DNA from: Ricordea florida
Lineage: Eukaryota > Cnidaria > Anthozoa > Corallimorpharia > Ricordeidae
Reading direction: 5' to 3'
Length of the DNA: 64,000 nucleotides
NCBI GenBank assembly: GCA_949710005.1
Contig: OX453274.1
Coordinates: 31,100,440-31,164,439 of the forward strand
Translations under genes and position numbers: made by a program
The notes under the pieces: generated by a model
Database searches by the model: none
The model's input: only the letters and a program-made list of their open reading frames with translations
Told to the model about the DNA's origin: nothing
In this document: positions 16,970 to 26,640 of the stretch, piece by piece
How the letters are laid out: each line of letters begins with the position of its first letter
Numbering within the stretch: the first letter of the stretch is position 1

Positions 16970-17246
16970 TTATTCTATAATTATTTTTCTTTCTTTAAAT
17001 CATTTTTATTAAATTTTTATTAAATGTGCCAGGACCCAGCTTCATATCAACTTTGCATATCTTCACATTGGCTTGGTCGAGGATTGGTGAGGGCTTGGAG
17101 AGGGCTTGGAGAGGGTTTGGTTGGGGTTTTGGCAATAGCCCTGTCTCGTTCAGTTTATAAAATCCTTGTTATAATTTAAATCGAAATAAAATCGAAATAA
17201 AATCGAAATAATAAAAATGTGCCAGGATCCCCATAATACTACATCA
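16970..17246. repeat. Viral terminal inverted repeat, right (277 bp)
   Basis: Reverse complement of 2055-2330 with a few mismatches and one 1-bp indel in the CCAAACCCTC array. It ends ...CTACATCA, then the ACGTG duplication. It contains the inward GATTTAAAG box (16993-17001) for the gene starting at 16967. Confidence 0.93.
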
Positions 17247-17251
17247 ACGTG
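17247..17251. repeat. Target-site duplication ACGTG, right
   Basis: Direct copy of 2050-2054. PLE sequence resumes with AATCCGCTAC, exactly as in the uninterrupted pLTR at 20356-20366. Confidence 0.9.
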
Positions 17252-17325
17252 AATCCGCTACAAATCTGTAAAAGTACTTTACGCGGCTCACACTATGTAT
17301 AAATACAAGCTTGTAATTCTCATTT

Positions 17326-17390
17326 GTAAAACTCCCTGAAGAAGTCCGCGACAGTCGGACGAAACGCGTAGGAGAATAAATCAGTTTTAC
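17326..17390 (+). ncRNA. Hammerhead-ribozyme-like motif in 5' pLTR
   Basis: Core CTGAAGA (17336-17342), stem II GTCCG/CGGAC (17344-17348 with 17356-17360), GAAA (17361-17364), CGCG (17365-17368), predicted cleavage after TA (17369-17370). Stem I pairs CTCC with GGAG (17371-17374) and GTAAAA with TTTTAC across an internal loop. CGCG could form a dimeric stem III, as in minimal PLE hammerheads. One extra A at 17343 departs from the canonical core. Confidence 0.62.
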
Positions 17391-17466
17391 AAAACCAGTT
17401 CGCAGAGTGCTGCTCACTAGTTTATTTTTCAAAAAAATCGTCTTAGTCGATACTAGAAGAAGCCAC

Positions 17467-18423
17467 ATGGCGAACGAAACTGGTAATAGTTGCTCCGGAC
17501 CAAAGCGCCGCCGATCATCAGCTTCAATGGATCCAGAGCCAAGTTTTCCAGTACCTATTTCTTCCAGTCTAGATCCCACGATTGAAACTGTCCTCAGAAA
17601 GGCAGTTCGACAGCGGTTGGATGCCGAGAAGGCCTACACAAACCTCCAAGCCAGAATTAAGCTGCTGGAGACCCACTTAAGCCAAGGCACCATTCCCTCT
17701 GGCCTTAGGATCAAAAAAATCCAAGCCAAAGGACCGAACGTGGATACACTTCAAGCCGCATTTGACGACATTGTTCGCAAGGCTGAGTTTAAATTACTGG
17801 AAGCTACTATAGCTAATCTCCACTCTGAAATAAAAGAGCATCAGGAGGCAATCCGCGTCACCACTGCCAATGTCGACGGCACGATTGCGATGTGGAAAGT
17901 TGAGCTCCTGAAGCACAAACTCTCAGAGGCAAAAGCCACGAGTCTCGCTGACGCCGCAGCAACATTCGTCGATAAACTCAATAACGACATGGCGGCCTCG
18001 CGTGCCTCCAAGGCTCTTCAAGCGGAGATATTTCGCAAGGATAAATGCAGAAGTCAAACAGAGATGGAAGAACGTGAAGTGTTCGTGCCTTCGGAGGACT
18101 CCATCAGAGATATTATACGCAATGAGCTCCGCCTTCAATCTGCGAGCACGGCAAACCAACCTGAGGGAAACCGGCAGCGTAAAGTCTCTCTTGTCGATTC
18201 CAACTCTGGTGGTAAGCGCAATGGCAAGTCACGCAAAGGGCGGCCTGAGCAACGGCAGCAACAACAACAACGCCAAAGGTCAAGCTCAGCCAAACGGTCC
18301 AAATCTCGAACCGACCGACGACAGCAACAAAAGCAGCGCCAAAGGTCAAATTCGGCTAATGGGCCTAAATCCCGATCGTCGTCAAAAAACGCCCGGGGAA
18401 AAGGTTCCGGCCACGTAAGATAG
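17467..18423 (+). CDS. PLE ORF1 protein, copy B
   Basis: 318 aa from the ATG at 17467. An in-frame ATG at 17407 in the pLTR is less likely. The protein has a helical central part and an extremely basic Gln/Arg/Ser-rich tail (RQQQQQRQRSSSAKRSKSR type). Likely an RNA- or DNA-binding partner of the RT. No known domain was recognised. The stop lies 35 bp before the RT ATG. Confidence 0.7.
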   Translation: MANETGNSCSGPKRRRSSASMDPEPSFPVPISSSLDPTIETVLRKAVRQRLDAEKAYTNLQARIKLLETHLSQGTIPSGLRIKKIQAKGPNVDTLQAAFDDIVRKAEFKLLEATIANLHSEIKEHQEAIRVTTANVDGTIAMWKVELLKHKLSEAKATSLADAAATFVDKLNNDMAASRASKALQAEIFRKDKCRSQTEMEEREVFVPSEDSIRDIIRNELRLQSASTANQPEGNRQRKVSLVDSNSGGKRNGKSRKGRPEQRQQQQQRQRSSSAKRSKSRTDRRQQQKQRQRSNSANGPKSRSSSKNARGKGSGHVR

Positions 18424-18458
18424 ATAGGCGCTTTGCATACGAAAAATGGCTCTTTAAG

Positions 18459-20210
18459 ATGGCTAGACGACCCCTGTACGACCTGCTTCCACGGAATACG
18501 GAAATCCATAACTTCACCTCTGTTAACCTTACTGAGCGGCAGTCAAGGGTTCTGGGCATGGGTCTTAAGTTCAGACCCTCGCTTCGACCTCCAAGTGAAG
18601 CTCAGTTCGACTCACAAATTCAGGACTTCTGTCGAAGAGTTCGCCTTCAAGATAGGTTCGCCAACAGTCCACATGACACAGATTTCAACCCAAGACTTTA
18701 CGTCCCCACAGGCTGGAATCCTCCGCAAGAAAACCCTGATCTTGAAGACAAACTCTACGCTTTACGCAAAGAACTGCAAAAGAACTTTGTGGTTAGCAAA
18801 CCGCACTGGAGGAACAATCTCACAAAGCAAGAGCGAGAAGACCTTCTCAATTTGAAATCTAATGCGAACATTAGAGTACTGCCTACGGATAAAAATCTGG
18901 GGCCCGCTGTTTTGCCTACGAACTGGGTTCAAGGTGAGACACTGAAACTGTTGAATGACGAGTTGTCATATCGACAAGTCACGCAACAGGACTGGTATGC
19001 TAATCGTCTTAAAGTTATTTGCACGCGAGATCGGCTTATGTCTATCTACAGTAGATTCATTTCCTCTGACGCAGCTCGTTTTTTGCGTAGTTTCGATCAT
19101 TTTGTTAATCCTGCTAAGTTCTATGTCACTCCTAAGATCCATAAAGATCCTATGGTGGAAAGACCCATCGCCGCTTCTCATTCATATATCACTAGGCCTA
19201 TCAGCATTTTTGTTGACGAGCTTACTAAGCCAAAAATACATATGCCTACGGTTCTTAGGGATTCTGGTGAGCTTATTTACTTACTGGAGAACACGGTGTT
19301 ACCCGACAGCAATTGTTTTCTTGTCACGGCGGATGTTGTATCCTTGTATCCAAACGTGGATACCAAGAAAGCATTAATAGCGCTCGACTTGCTTCTTCGG
19401 GAAGCAAGGGTTGCCGAGACTCCACTATTAATTCAGCTCGCCAGAATTGTTCTGGATAACAACTATTTATCGTCAGAATTTAGTCCGGCTATTTTCCATC
19501 AAGTGTTTGGTATCGCTATGGGCACTCCCTTTGCCGTCACAGTAGCAAATGCCTTTATGTATTATCACGAGATAGATATTATGGAGTACTACTCCCAATA
19601 TTTGACAGTCTACAAACGATTTATTGATGATATTTTTGCTATCTGGTGCGGACCCAAAGGTATTCTTCTGGAATTCTTAGGTGCCCTTAACAACAAGACT
19701 GATCGAATTAAGCTTACTTATAGTATAAGCGAGAGTAGCATTTCCTTTCTCGATCTATTTCTCTATAGAGATGCAAATTCGGGCAAACTGCAATTTTCCA
19801 CCTTTCAAAAGCCCCTTAACAAATACCTGTATATACCATTCGAGTCGTTTCACCCTTCTAGCAATAAGAAAGCCTTTATCAAAGGGGAATTAATGAGATA
19901 TGCTAGGAACAGTTCCTCCTTCGAGTCTTTTTCCAAGACTAGGGATAAGTTCTGGAAGCGGCTACGCGTTAGAGGGTATCCTTTCAGGTTTTTGCTTCCG
20001 CTGTTTAGTGTTATAAAATACACTGACAGAAAGAAGTGGCTCTATCAGAATCCTAAGAAAAGGTCTGTTTTAGGTAGGACTATCATATTTAAGACCACCT
20101 TTAATTGTAGTCACGCTCGTATCAAGAATATTATCAGTCGGATAATGCCAGATCTCAATTGTACTGTTTGTTACAAGAAAACCGTAACATTAGCTAACCT
20201 CTGTAAGTAA
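18459..20210 (+). CDS. Penelope-like reverse transcriptase (ORF2), no GIY-YIG domain
   Basis: 583 aa. RT landmarks in order: LPTDKNLGP (about 140), TPKIHKDP (about 220), VTADVVSLYPNVD (about 290), IAMGTPF (about 350), YKRFIDDIF with the catalytic FIDD (about 388), SFLDL (about 427). The pattern is that of PLE and telomerase-related RTs. GIY-YIG PLEs run on for roughly 200-300 residues with a Cys/His linker and an endonuclease. This ORF stops at CTVCYKKTVTLANLCK, directly before the terminal hairpin and pLTR. It is therefore either an endonuclease-lacking PLE or a copy that lost the domain. Confidence 0.87.
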   Translation: MARRPLYDLLPRNTEIHNFTSVNLTERQSRVLGMGLKFRPSLRPPSEAQFDSQIQDFCRRVRLQDRFANSPHDTDFNPRLYVPTGWNPPQENPDLEDKLYALRKELQKNFVVSKPHWRNNLTKQEREDLLNLKSNANIRVLPTDKNLGPAVLPTNWVQGETLKLLNDELSYRQVTQQDWYANRLKVICTRDRLMSIYSRFISSDAARFLRSFDHFVNPAKFYVTPKIHKDPMVERPIAASHSYITRPISIFVDELTKPKIHMPTVLRDSGELIYLLENTVLPDSNCFLVTADVVSLYPNVDTKKALIALDLLLREARVAETPLLIQLARIVLDNNYLSSEFSPAIFHQVFGIAMGTPFAVTVANAFMYYHEIDIMEYYSQYLTVYKRFIDDIFAIWCGPKGILLEFLGALNNKTDRIKLTYSISESSISFLDLFLYRDANSGKLQFSTFQKPLNKYLYIPFESFHPSSNKKAFIKGELMRYARNSSSFESFSKTRDKFWKRLRVRGYPFRFLLPLFSVIKYTDRKKWLYQNPKKRSVLGRTIIFKTTFNCSHARIKNIISRIMPDLNCTVCYKKTVTLANLCK

Positions 20211-20236
20211 GTTTTTTTGGGGACCACAGATTTAGT

Positions 20237-20542
20237 ACTAAATCTGTGGTCCCCAAAAATAAATATGTCACGCATACGTCATGACAGAAATTTGTCACAC
20301 GTATGCTACACCTTAGTCACGCCCTGCGTGAAAATTTAGCTTGTTTCCTGTACGTGAATCCGCTACAAATCTGTAAAAGTACTTTACGCGGCTCACACTA
20401 TGTATAAATACAAGCTTGTAATTCTCATTTGTAAAACTCCCTGAAGAAGTCCGCGACAGTCGGACGAAACGCGTAGGAGAATAAATCAGTTTTACAAAAC
20501 CAGTTCGCAGAGTGCTGCTCACTAGTTTATTTTTCAAAAAAA
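20237..20542 (+). repeat. PLE 3' pseudo-LTR (empty site 2)
   Basis: 306 bp, uninterrupted, matching the 5' pLTR by eye. It contains the pre-insertion ACGTGAATCCGC at about 20352-20363 and a second plus-strand hammerhead-like motif. Host sequence begins near 20544 (GCTCCATTCACTG). Confidence 0.87.
20431..20495 (+). ncRNA. Hammerhead-ribozyme-like motif in 3' pLTR
   Basis: Same sequence and pairing as the motif at 17326-17390. Confidence 0.6.
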
Positions 20543-20689
20543 AGCTCCATTCACTGTTAGCAACCCGAGGCCTACTATAAACCGAGGTCGATATGCATTT
20601 CGTGCTCGATTCACGTGAATCGTGCTCGGTTGCCCAGAAAGTAAAACTGATCCAATCTAACAAAAAAACGTGACTCGTTTTAAAATCGA

Positions 20690-20895
20690 GCCTCGTTCTT
20701 AAAACGAGACTCATTCTAAAAACGAGTCCTCAAGAAAACGAGACTCGTTCGGAAAACGAGACTCGTTCGGAAAACGAGACTCGTTCGGAAAACGAGACTC
20801 GTTTGGAAATACTCGTTCTAAATATGAGACTCGTCGAAAAACGAGACTCGTTTGGAAACACTCGTTTGAAAAACACTCGGAAAACGAGACTCGTT
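20690..20895. repeat. Minisatellite built on AAAACGAGACTCGTTCGG
   Basis: About ten imperfect tandem copies of an 18-bp unit whose core CGAGACTCG is nearly palindromic. Long frames through it encode repetitive FPNESR peptides and are not considered genes. Confidence 0.85.
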
Positions 20896-21798
20896 CATAA
20901 AGCGATTGGATCATTTTTTGGTTTTTGTTCCTGGGAAACCGTGTACGAGTACCAACACACGAGCACGACTACTCGAACCGAACACGATATCCCCAACTTA
21001 ATCGAGTACCGATTCAATTCACCTTTGATCAACTACGCTTGCACATAAAACGAGCTCCAGTTATTCCAAGCACGCTTAACTTTCCAACCGGTGCTCATTA
21101 CACGAATTCAACCTCCTATGGTAATTTGTTAATTCGAGCTCGGGTGTGCATATGATTAGTCGAGCTCGACCACTCGTAATAAGAGAAAGACAGGTAAGAT
21201 AGAGAAGGGAGAGGTAACCTTTCTAGGAGAAAGGGTAAGTAAGAAAAGAGTAGGAAAATTGGAATTTAGGTAAACATAAGTAAGATTAACGGCTTATTCT
21301 TCACAGGAAAGTTCATGATATTGGCTCAAAATTGGCCTAGACGCCTTTATAATTTTCTGAAGATCTGTACAAAGGGTAACATGTTCTAACATAGTGGTAA
21401 ATAGGAGTAAGGATTTCTTCCACGGGGACATAGCCCTCCCCAGAAAAATACTCTTTCACATCACCTCTCCCCCTCTCTTTTCACTCCCCCCTCTACAACT
21501 GGGGAGGGGGAAGGTAGGTTGGTTTCCAGGTGGGGTGTAAATAGAAGTGTCAAAAACAAAGGGCTTAAAAAGCATACCGTGAGGCGCGGCACATATATCT
21601 ATTGCTTGTAGAAGGGGGTACCCCAGTAGACTCATTGCAGCTTGAAGTTTTGTCATAACACTCTGTCTTCCGATGGAACGCCCTCAGCCAGGTTTGCCAG
21701 TTGTAGAAAAAAACACTCTGTGTTTCATGTGAAACATGTACTTTATTTACATTGCACCCAATTACGAATCACAGTACAAATCTTGAACTAACTAATTA
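20896..21798. other. Non-coding stretch
   Basis: Several CGAGCTC/GAGCTCG-type palindromes (21050-21170) and a pyrimidine/purine-rich stretch (21180-21520). No supported gene, RNA or element was seen. Confidence 0.4.
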
Positions 21799-22195
21799 CA
21801 GTCGAACCCCTATTATCGGTACCTCTATTACCCGGACTTTTTCCCTATTCCCATTTTTTCCATGATTATTTATTAGTCATGTTCAAGATCTGTGGCCATA
21901 TTCTTTATACAACAACAGCATTGAAAAGTGCAGTTAAAAGCGAGTTTTTTACTTTCAAAGAGAAAATGCAGCGTTGCACTTGTCGTACTGAACTTATGAA
22001 GTACAATTGAATGCGTTCAGATTAGCTCAGAGTTGCTCTGTTGGTAAGTGACATTTTTACGCTCTATTTAATGGATTTGGTAAGCAGCAGATCTCTGATA
22101 TTGACATTAATAATCATATTCATATTTTCCAGAACCTCGACTATCCTTACTATTTCGTCTAGTCCCAACGAGTCCGGATAATCGAGGTTCGACTG
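21799..22195. mobile_element. MITE with CAGTCGAAC termini (pogo/Tigger-like)
   Basis: A 397-bp element starting CAGTCGAACCCCTATTATC and ending GGATAATCGAGGTTCGACTG, with TA at both flanks (21797-21798 and 22196-22197). CAGTCGAACCTCGATTATC-type ends with TA duplication are typical of pogo/Tigger MITEs. No coding potential. Confidence 0.8.
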
Positions 22196-22418
22196 TACAT
22201 TTTGATCACGGTGAAAGTCTACAATAACAGTACCAAAAACAACTACTTGAATTTTCCGTTAAGGAATCCAAACAGATCAAATGCTCCTAACTGTTAAAAC
22301 ACATCTTGTAACAGTCTTCATACATTATAAGGAAATTTTGAAATATATCATTCTCTTAATTGAATTTGTTCATTGGGTGCCCTTCATGTAAAAGGTACCT
22401 AAAATTTCCGCTCTGAAA

Positions 22419-22796
22419 TTACAGGTAGAGATAGCGAATGATAAACTTCACTGTTATTTTCCCGTCTCCATCGACCCACTTGTTAATTCCCGTAAAATTG
22501 CGCCCCCACATTTCTCCCTCTTTCAGTGTTGTAGGTTGTAGGCTGTAGACAGTCTGTGTCTCATCTCCTGGCGACAGCACGATTCTGTTTGGACAAACGA
22601 AAAAGGGGATAATTAATGTTTTTTCTTTGGCTTTCGACTTCAATATTTTCCATTGTGTCATAAACCGCGGCGTTCACTGTGATCAATGAATTACTTCTGA
22701 TCACCTTTGAATTTTAGTCGAACTACGTCCTCATCAATCTTGCTTTCTTCTCGATCTCCTTTGACTTGGTTTCCAGGAGTTGATTTCCCAGATAGT
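22419..22796 (-). CDS. TRAF-like gene, C-terminal MATH exons
   Basis: Two predicted exons. One is 22705-22796 (acceptor ...TTGTTTCAAG, donor GTGATC), encoding an [21 protein letters not shown]-like part. The other is 22419-22584 (acceptor ...TTTGTCCAAACAG), ending at the stop and encoding ...[16 protein letters not shown]...DGKITVKF, the usual last strands of a MATH domain. Splice sites were predicted by eye. They follow the MATH exon at 23168-23394. Confidence 0.5.
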
Positions 22797-23167
22797 CTTG
22801 AAACAAGGATAATACCAAAAAAACCATGGCTCCCTGCCCTTGATTATCATTATTTACTTCCCGGGATCGGAGCGCTTGAGGCGAAGGTGCGGTCGGTCCT
22901 TGCTCCAAACTTATAGGGAAGCCAGAATTCTTATGCAATGTAGTATTAAACTGTTTCGATCTCTAGCGTGGGTGAATACTAAACGGTCGAGTGGTATATA
23001 AATACTAGAAGTTAATTAATTGTACGTTTTACGCAATTAGCTCCTGAGGCGCCCACAGGTGTAAAAAGGGCATTGGATGTAATGACTAGAATACCTCAGA
23101 AAGCCATTCATCTCAGTTTGATATTGCGATCACATTTTAGACATCATTCTTTGTTATGTCTTTTTAC

Positions 23168-23394
23168 CTTATCTCTACTGAAACTGGAAACGAAACACAC
23201 ACCAGCTGGAGAAATACGTCGAGCTCTCCGTTGATTATTGCTCTCCATTTGTGGTCATTCACTTCAAAATGACCGCTTGTCAGTGGATCACCTCCCTCAG
23301 TTAACGCGGTAAGACAACTAGGAAAGTCGTCGACTGTCCAGCGGAACGAAACAACTGACTTTTCCTTCTTCCACATCTTTTCTTTACCCTTTTC
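23168..23394 (-). CDS. TRAF-like gene, first MATH exon
   Basis: Acceptor ...GTTTAAACAG before GAAAAGG and donor GTAAAAAG after 23168. It encodes FRWTVDDF...SGHFEVNDHKWRAIINGE...LQLV, the start of a MATH/TRAF-C domain, which binds receptor tails in TRAF proteins. It continues the exon series on the minus strand. Confidence 0.65.
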
Positions 23395-23571
23395 CTGTTT
23401 AAACATAACACATAAACTGAATATTATCTCCAAAAATATTGACGCTGTCTGCTCGGGTTCAACAGGCTGTAGACATGTGGACCCAAGTGTTACATTATAA
23501 ATTGTTTACCTCCAGTTTTCCGTTGCAATGTTGGATAACGCACTATGTTATCGTTCCCTTGTCTAACAAAC

Positions 23572-23779
23572 CAATGTCTCATCACTGAGATTTGTTACTT
23601 TTTCGTAGATAGCTGTGCGTAATCTCTGGATTTCTCCACACTGCAGCTCATGGTGAATCTTGGCAGCATCATAAAGGTGTGCAGTCATGTCCTTCCTCAT
23701 CGCCATGCGTTTGCAGTCATGCACTTCGCATTTCACAGCCTTCCTTGGACACAGGTGCAGGTGTAAATTGACTTGATTT
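23572..23779 (-). CDS. TRAF-like gene, zinc-finger/linker exon
   Basis: Acceptor ...ATATGTTTCAG. The donor GTTTGT is weak. It encodes NQVNLHLHLCPRKAVKCEVHDCKR...RKDMTAHLYDAAKIHHELQ, a TRAF-type zinc finger leading into a helical linker. It lies between the RING/zinc-finger exon and the MATH exon. Confidence 0.62.
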
Positions 23780-24506
23780 CTGAAACATATGTCGCTATCA
23801 ATTACCAAGTGTCAAGTACATGCTTAGGGATACCAATGGTTAACCTCCTTGTCACCGGACACCTTTCCATAATTTTTGTAAATTAATTAAAATAGCGGTT
23901 TATTCTTATCAATATGTGCGGTTCATTAGATCAAAGTGCCAGAGTGTTTGTTGGTGGTTTACTGATCTTGCTGTGCTTCAACTGTGCACTTTTAGTCTTC
24001 TTTTAAACCTTTAAACCTAGTGATACAATATCTTGTCCTGGTGATCGATTGACAATTTAGTATTTAAATAACTGCAAAAATATTCACAAGCACGGACATA
24101 GTAAAATAAGAATCAAAGCTAAGATGATTGAATTTATTTATTGGTAAATGAAAACTATAAAAGAAGCAATCCAATAAGAAGGCGTTAGGAGAATGAAGAA
24201 TTAGAGTAAAGAGAAAGCCTTAAGAGAAGTCACTTGTAAGAAAAAAAAAAAGGAAAAAGAAAAGAGAACGAGGAAGACAGAAGTAACTGCGACCTATAAG
24301 GGTCCCAGCCTGAACCTAGAGAGCATGTAAGCAATAAACTTTCTTTTTGCTATTGCTGTGATCTCAGTACCTCTTTGCAAGGCAGCGTGTGGGTTCCGCT
24401 GGAAAACCCATTTTCAACCTCGGTGAGACCATTTAGATGTCTTGCCATGGTTATGGGTGTCTCTTTTTCCGCATCCGAAAGTACATGATTCAGAAAATAT
24501 TCTTAC

Positions 24507-24939
24507 CTGGGTATGATGGTGCCACACCCAAGGGGGCAGTTTACTTGGGAAGAATAGCATGCTGTTGACTGATGGTGTTCTAGGTGGCGTTCTTGTACCG
24601 GTTTCAAACAACCTTGGCAATTGACCTCTTTTTTGTCGCAATGCTTTGCGTGTCTTTCCATATCCTCGCGTGTGGAAGTATGATCACAGCCGATGTTTAG
24701 ACACTTCACAACGGATTTCCGGCAAACTCTTTCATGGTGTCGTGCATCTTCCATTGCGCCCTTCCACTGGCAATTCGGATTGCAGCAGTACATCGCCAGT
24801 GTTCTTGTCAACTTGTCCAGGCTGACGTTTACATGCAATGAGTCGCGATGAAACTTTTTCCGGCAAACTGGACAAGGGGCTGTGACAGCATGAGCGTTGT
24901 CTGCCAGAGTGATGATGCTGTGCAGGCATCTCTTGCATC
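24507..24939 (-). CDS. TRAF-like gene, RING half and TRAF zinc-finger exon
   Basis: Acceptor ...CCCTCATTCAG and donor GTAAGA. It encodes the second half of a RING finger (CKRCLHSII...CPVCRKKF) and two to three TRAF-type fingers (ECNPNC-like, VVKCLNIGCDHTSTREDMERHAKHC, VNCPLGCGTIIPR). TRAF proteins are ubiquitin ligases and adaptors in innate-immune signalling. The exon with the first RING cysteines and the ATG should lie upstream but was not found with confidence. Confidence 0.7.
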
Positions 24940-25052
24940 CTGAATGAGGGAAAACCATAGATTGTTCTCATTTGCATTAGATTCGGCACATGTGAAGTTC
25001 GACGTTTGAACCGGGCCTTATTCGTCGGGCAACCGACGAATAAAAGTTTCAT

Positions 25053-26640
25053 TGCAAATCGCAGTCACGTGCAATGGGGAATGCCGCAGACACGTAATAC
25101 GGGCGCAAACTTCTTTCTACGATGTCGAAGTCGATGGCGAATATGTTGAAAACAAATGGTGTCATCTTTTCTACGCTCAAACATACAGACCCACAAACCG
25201 TTCGCGGTAGACCCACTCTAAAAGATGGCGTGTGTAATGAGCGTATATTTCGAAACGGGTCGTTCCGCGAACTGAAAATAGCAAAAGAATCAAATGATTT
25301 AGCGAATGTCTCACAAGAATCAAACCGGAAATCAAATGAGTTACCAGTGGACAGAAAATGTGGACAGAGTGACAGAAGAGCATTTGCTGATAAAGACAAG
25401 GTGCCTCGCGATGAAACTCGAGGAAACGACAACAAAGATGCCACGTTGGAAACCAGGACCTTGGTACCCTTAGCATTTCTTTTTTGGACCACTCCGCACC
25501 ATAAGTGGTCAACACTCATAACAGCACGTCTGCCTGTTGTCCGACTTACGATCTTAGATCGTCTTGTTGATGATAAAAATTAGCCAATCAGCGCGAGAAT
25601 TCGCTAAGTTATTGTAAAAAGAACGATTTCGACTTCATTCAGGACATTCACCCCCCGCGAACTTGAAAGGTTCTGTCATTGGAGTCAGACGTCATGGATT
25701 CGGTCGTACAGGTTTTCACGAGTATCGCGATTCAGAGGACCTTTCGCTAACATTTTGAGACGTCTAACAACTTCAAATTTGCTTTATTTTCGCACGAATA
25801 GCGGAGGAATCGCGATAAAAAACTAATTTTGATTTTGGGGCAAATCCCGCATTATATTGACGGCGTTGGGAGAAAACATATTCTTCGTATTGGGCTCCGT
25901 CGCCATATAATGGGAACATGGAATATCATGAATGTTAACCATTAATTGAAACTGAATAATTTATTGACTGAAATGGTTTCGCGGAAATTACCCTGCGGGT
26001 GACAACTTCTTTTCTTACATAAGTTGCCATTGGCTAGTGATGAGACAATATGTGAAGGCTGATTGGTTGTCTCGAAACAAAGGCGAACGGAAGTGGCTAC
26101 TGGTTGAAGCAGACGTTCGTGGGGTAGGAACCCGTGACGAACCCCTAAGAACGTTTGCGTGGGAGGCTAATCTTGACCAAATATTGGTGGCAAATTTCAA
26201 AATGGCAGGAACAATACGGTTCGCGAAGCTGCTTTCGGGAAAACGAAAAGCTGTTGAAGAAGGACTGTACTCTTTCCAGAGGCTGAATGATGAAGTGGCA
26301 AATAAGTGTTTCACGGAGGAATTAACCTTTGACACTGAAGTCGCTCATGCAGCTGGTCTGGCCGCTGTTTTGCTAAAAAAGAAACCGAGAGAACAGAGAG
26401 GTGAAGATGAACTTGGTTCTGTCCTCGTCTACCGGTACACCAGGGAATAACCATTGTATTTTCTTTGTTTAGGAGTCAATGTTTAGCTGTAATATATTGT
26501 TTGGTCTTTTGTATCGCCTCTTGTGTACCGGTACACGAGGACAGAACCATGAACTTCCCTGCCTCTGAGGTCGCCATCTTGAGTTTGTATTTCACTGCAA
26601 GACGACCGCTGGCTTTAGGTAACGAGATCCTGATTTTTGA
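25053..26640. other. TRAF-gene upstream region with unassigned ORFs
   Basis: Contains a 153-codon plus-strand ORF (25122-25583) and an 82-codon ORF beginning ATGGCAGGAAC (26202-26450). Neither resembles a known protein. ACCGGTACAC-containing sequence at 26412-26443 recurs inverted at 26526-26550 (GTACCGGTACACGAGGACAG). A 50-bp stretch at about 25648-25695 (CGCGAACTTGAAAGGTTCTG...) recurs at 31298-31345. Confidence 0.35.

Larger units (their letters stand above)
2055..17246. mobile_element. Integrated Maverick/Polinton/adintovirus-like element, complete
   Basis: A 15,192-bp element bounded by TIRs and a 5-bp target duplication. It encodes a type-B DNA polymerase with an intact exonuclease and polymerase motif set, a D,D35E integrase, a capsid-like protein, a packaging ATPase and about nine further ORFs. 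It is much more AT-rich than the flanking PLE. Left arm: PolB (+) converging on integrase (-). Centre: a rightward morphogenesis block from 7705 to 15838. Right end: two genes read leftward from the right TIR. No stop codons or frameshifts were seen in the main genes. I found no recognisable adenain-like maturation protease. Polinton-group membership follows from the gene set. Closer placement needs phylogeny. Confidence 0.92.
17252..20542 (+). mobile_element. Penelope-like element, copy B (5' pLTR split by the virus)
   Basis: The element begins at 1935, is interrupted by the virus, and resumes here. Layout: 5' pLTR (1935-2054 plus 17252-17437), ORF1, RT ORF, terminal hairpin and 3' pLTR (20237-20542). 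The 5' and 3' pLTRs are both 306 bp and show no difference by eye, so the PLE is young and the virus arrived later still. Confidence 0.88.

Noticed and set aside
2055-17246. Reading the large inverted sequences around the virus as extra-long viral TIRs
   Set aside because: The outer inverted sequence (1-2054 and 17252-19070) is PLE DNA. The true viral TIRs stop at the ACGTG duplication, as the empty pLTRs show.
20711-20914. 67-aa frame of FPNESR repeats
   Set aside because: Translation of the 18-bp minisatellite.
25122-25583. 153-aa plus-strand ORF upstream of the TRAF-like gene
   Set aside because: No recognisable domain, and an equally long frame lies on the opposite strand (25049-25519). 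It may be chance in GC-richer promoter DNA.
26037-26450. 137-aa ORF
   Set aside because: No family recognised. Its 3' end lies in an inverted repeat, so it was kept only as part of an unassigned region.
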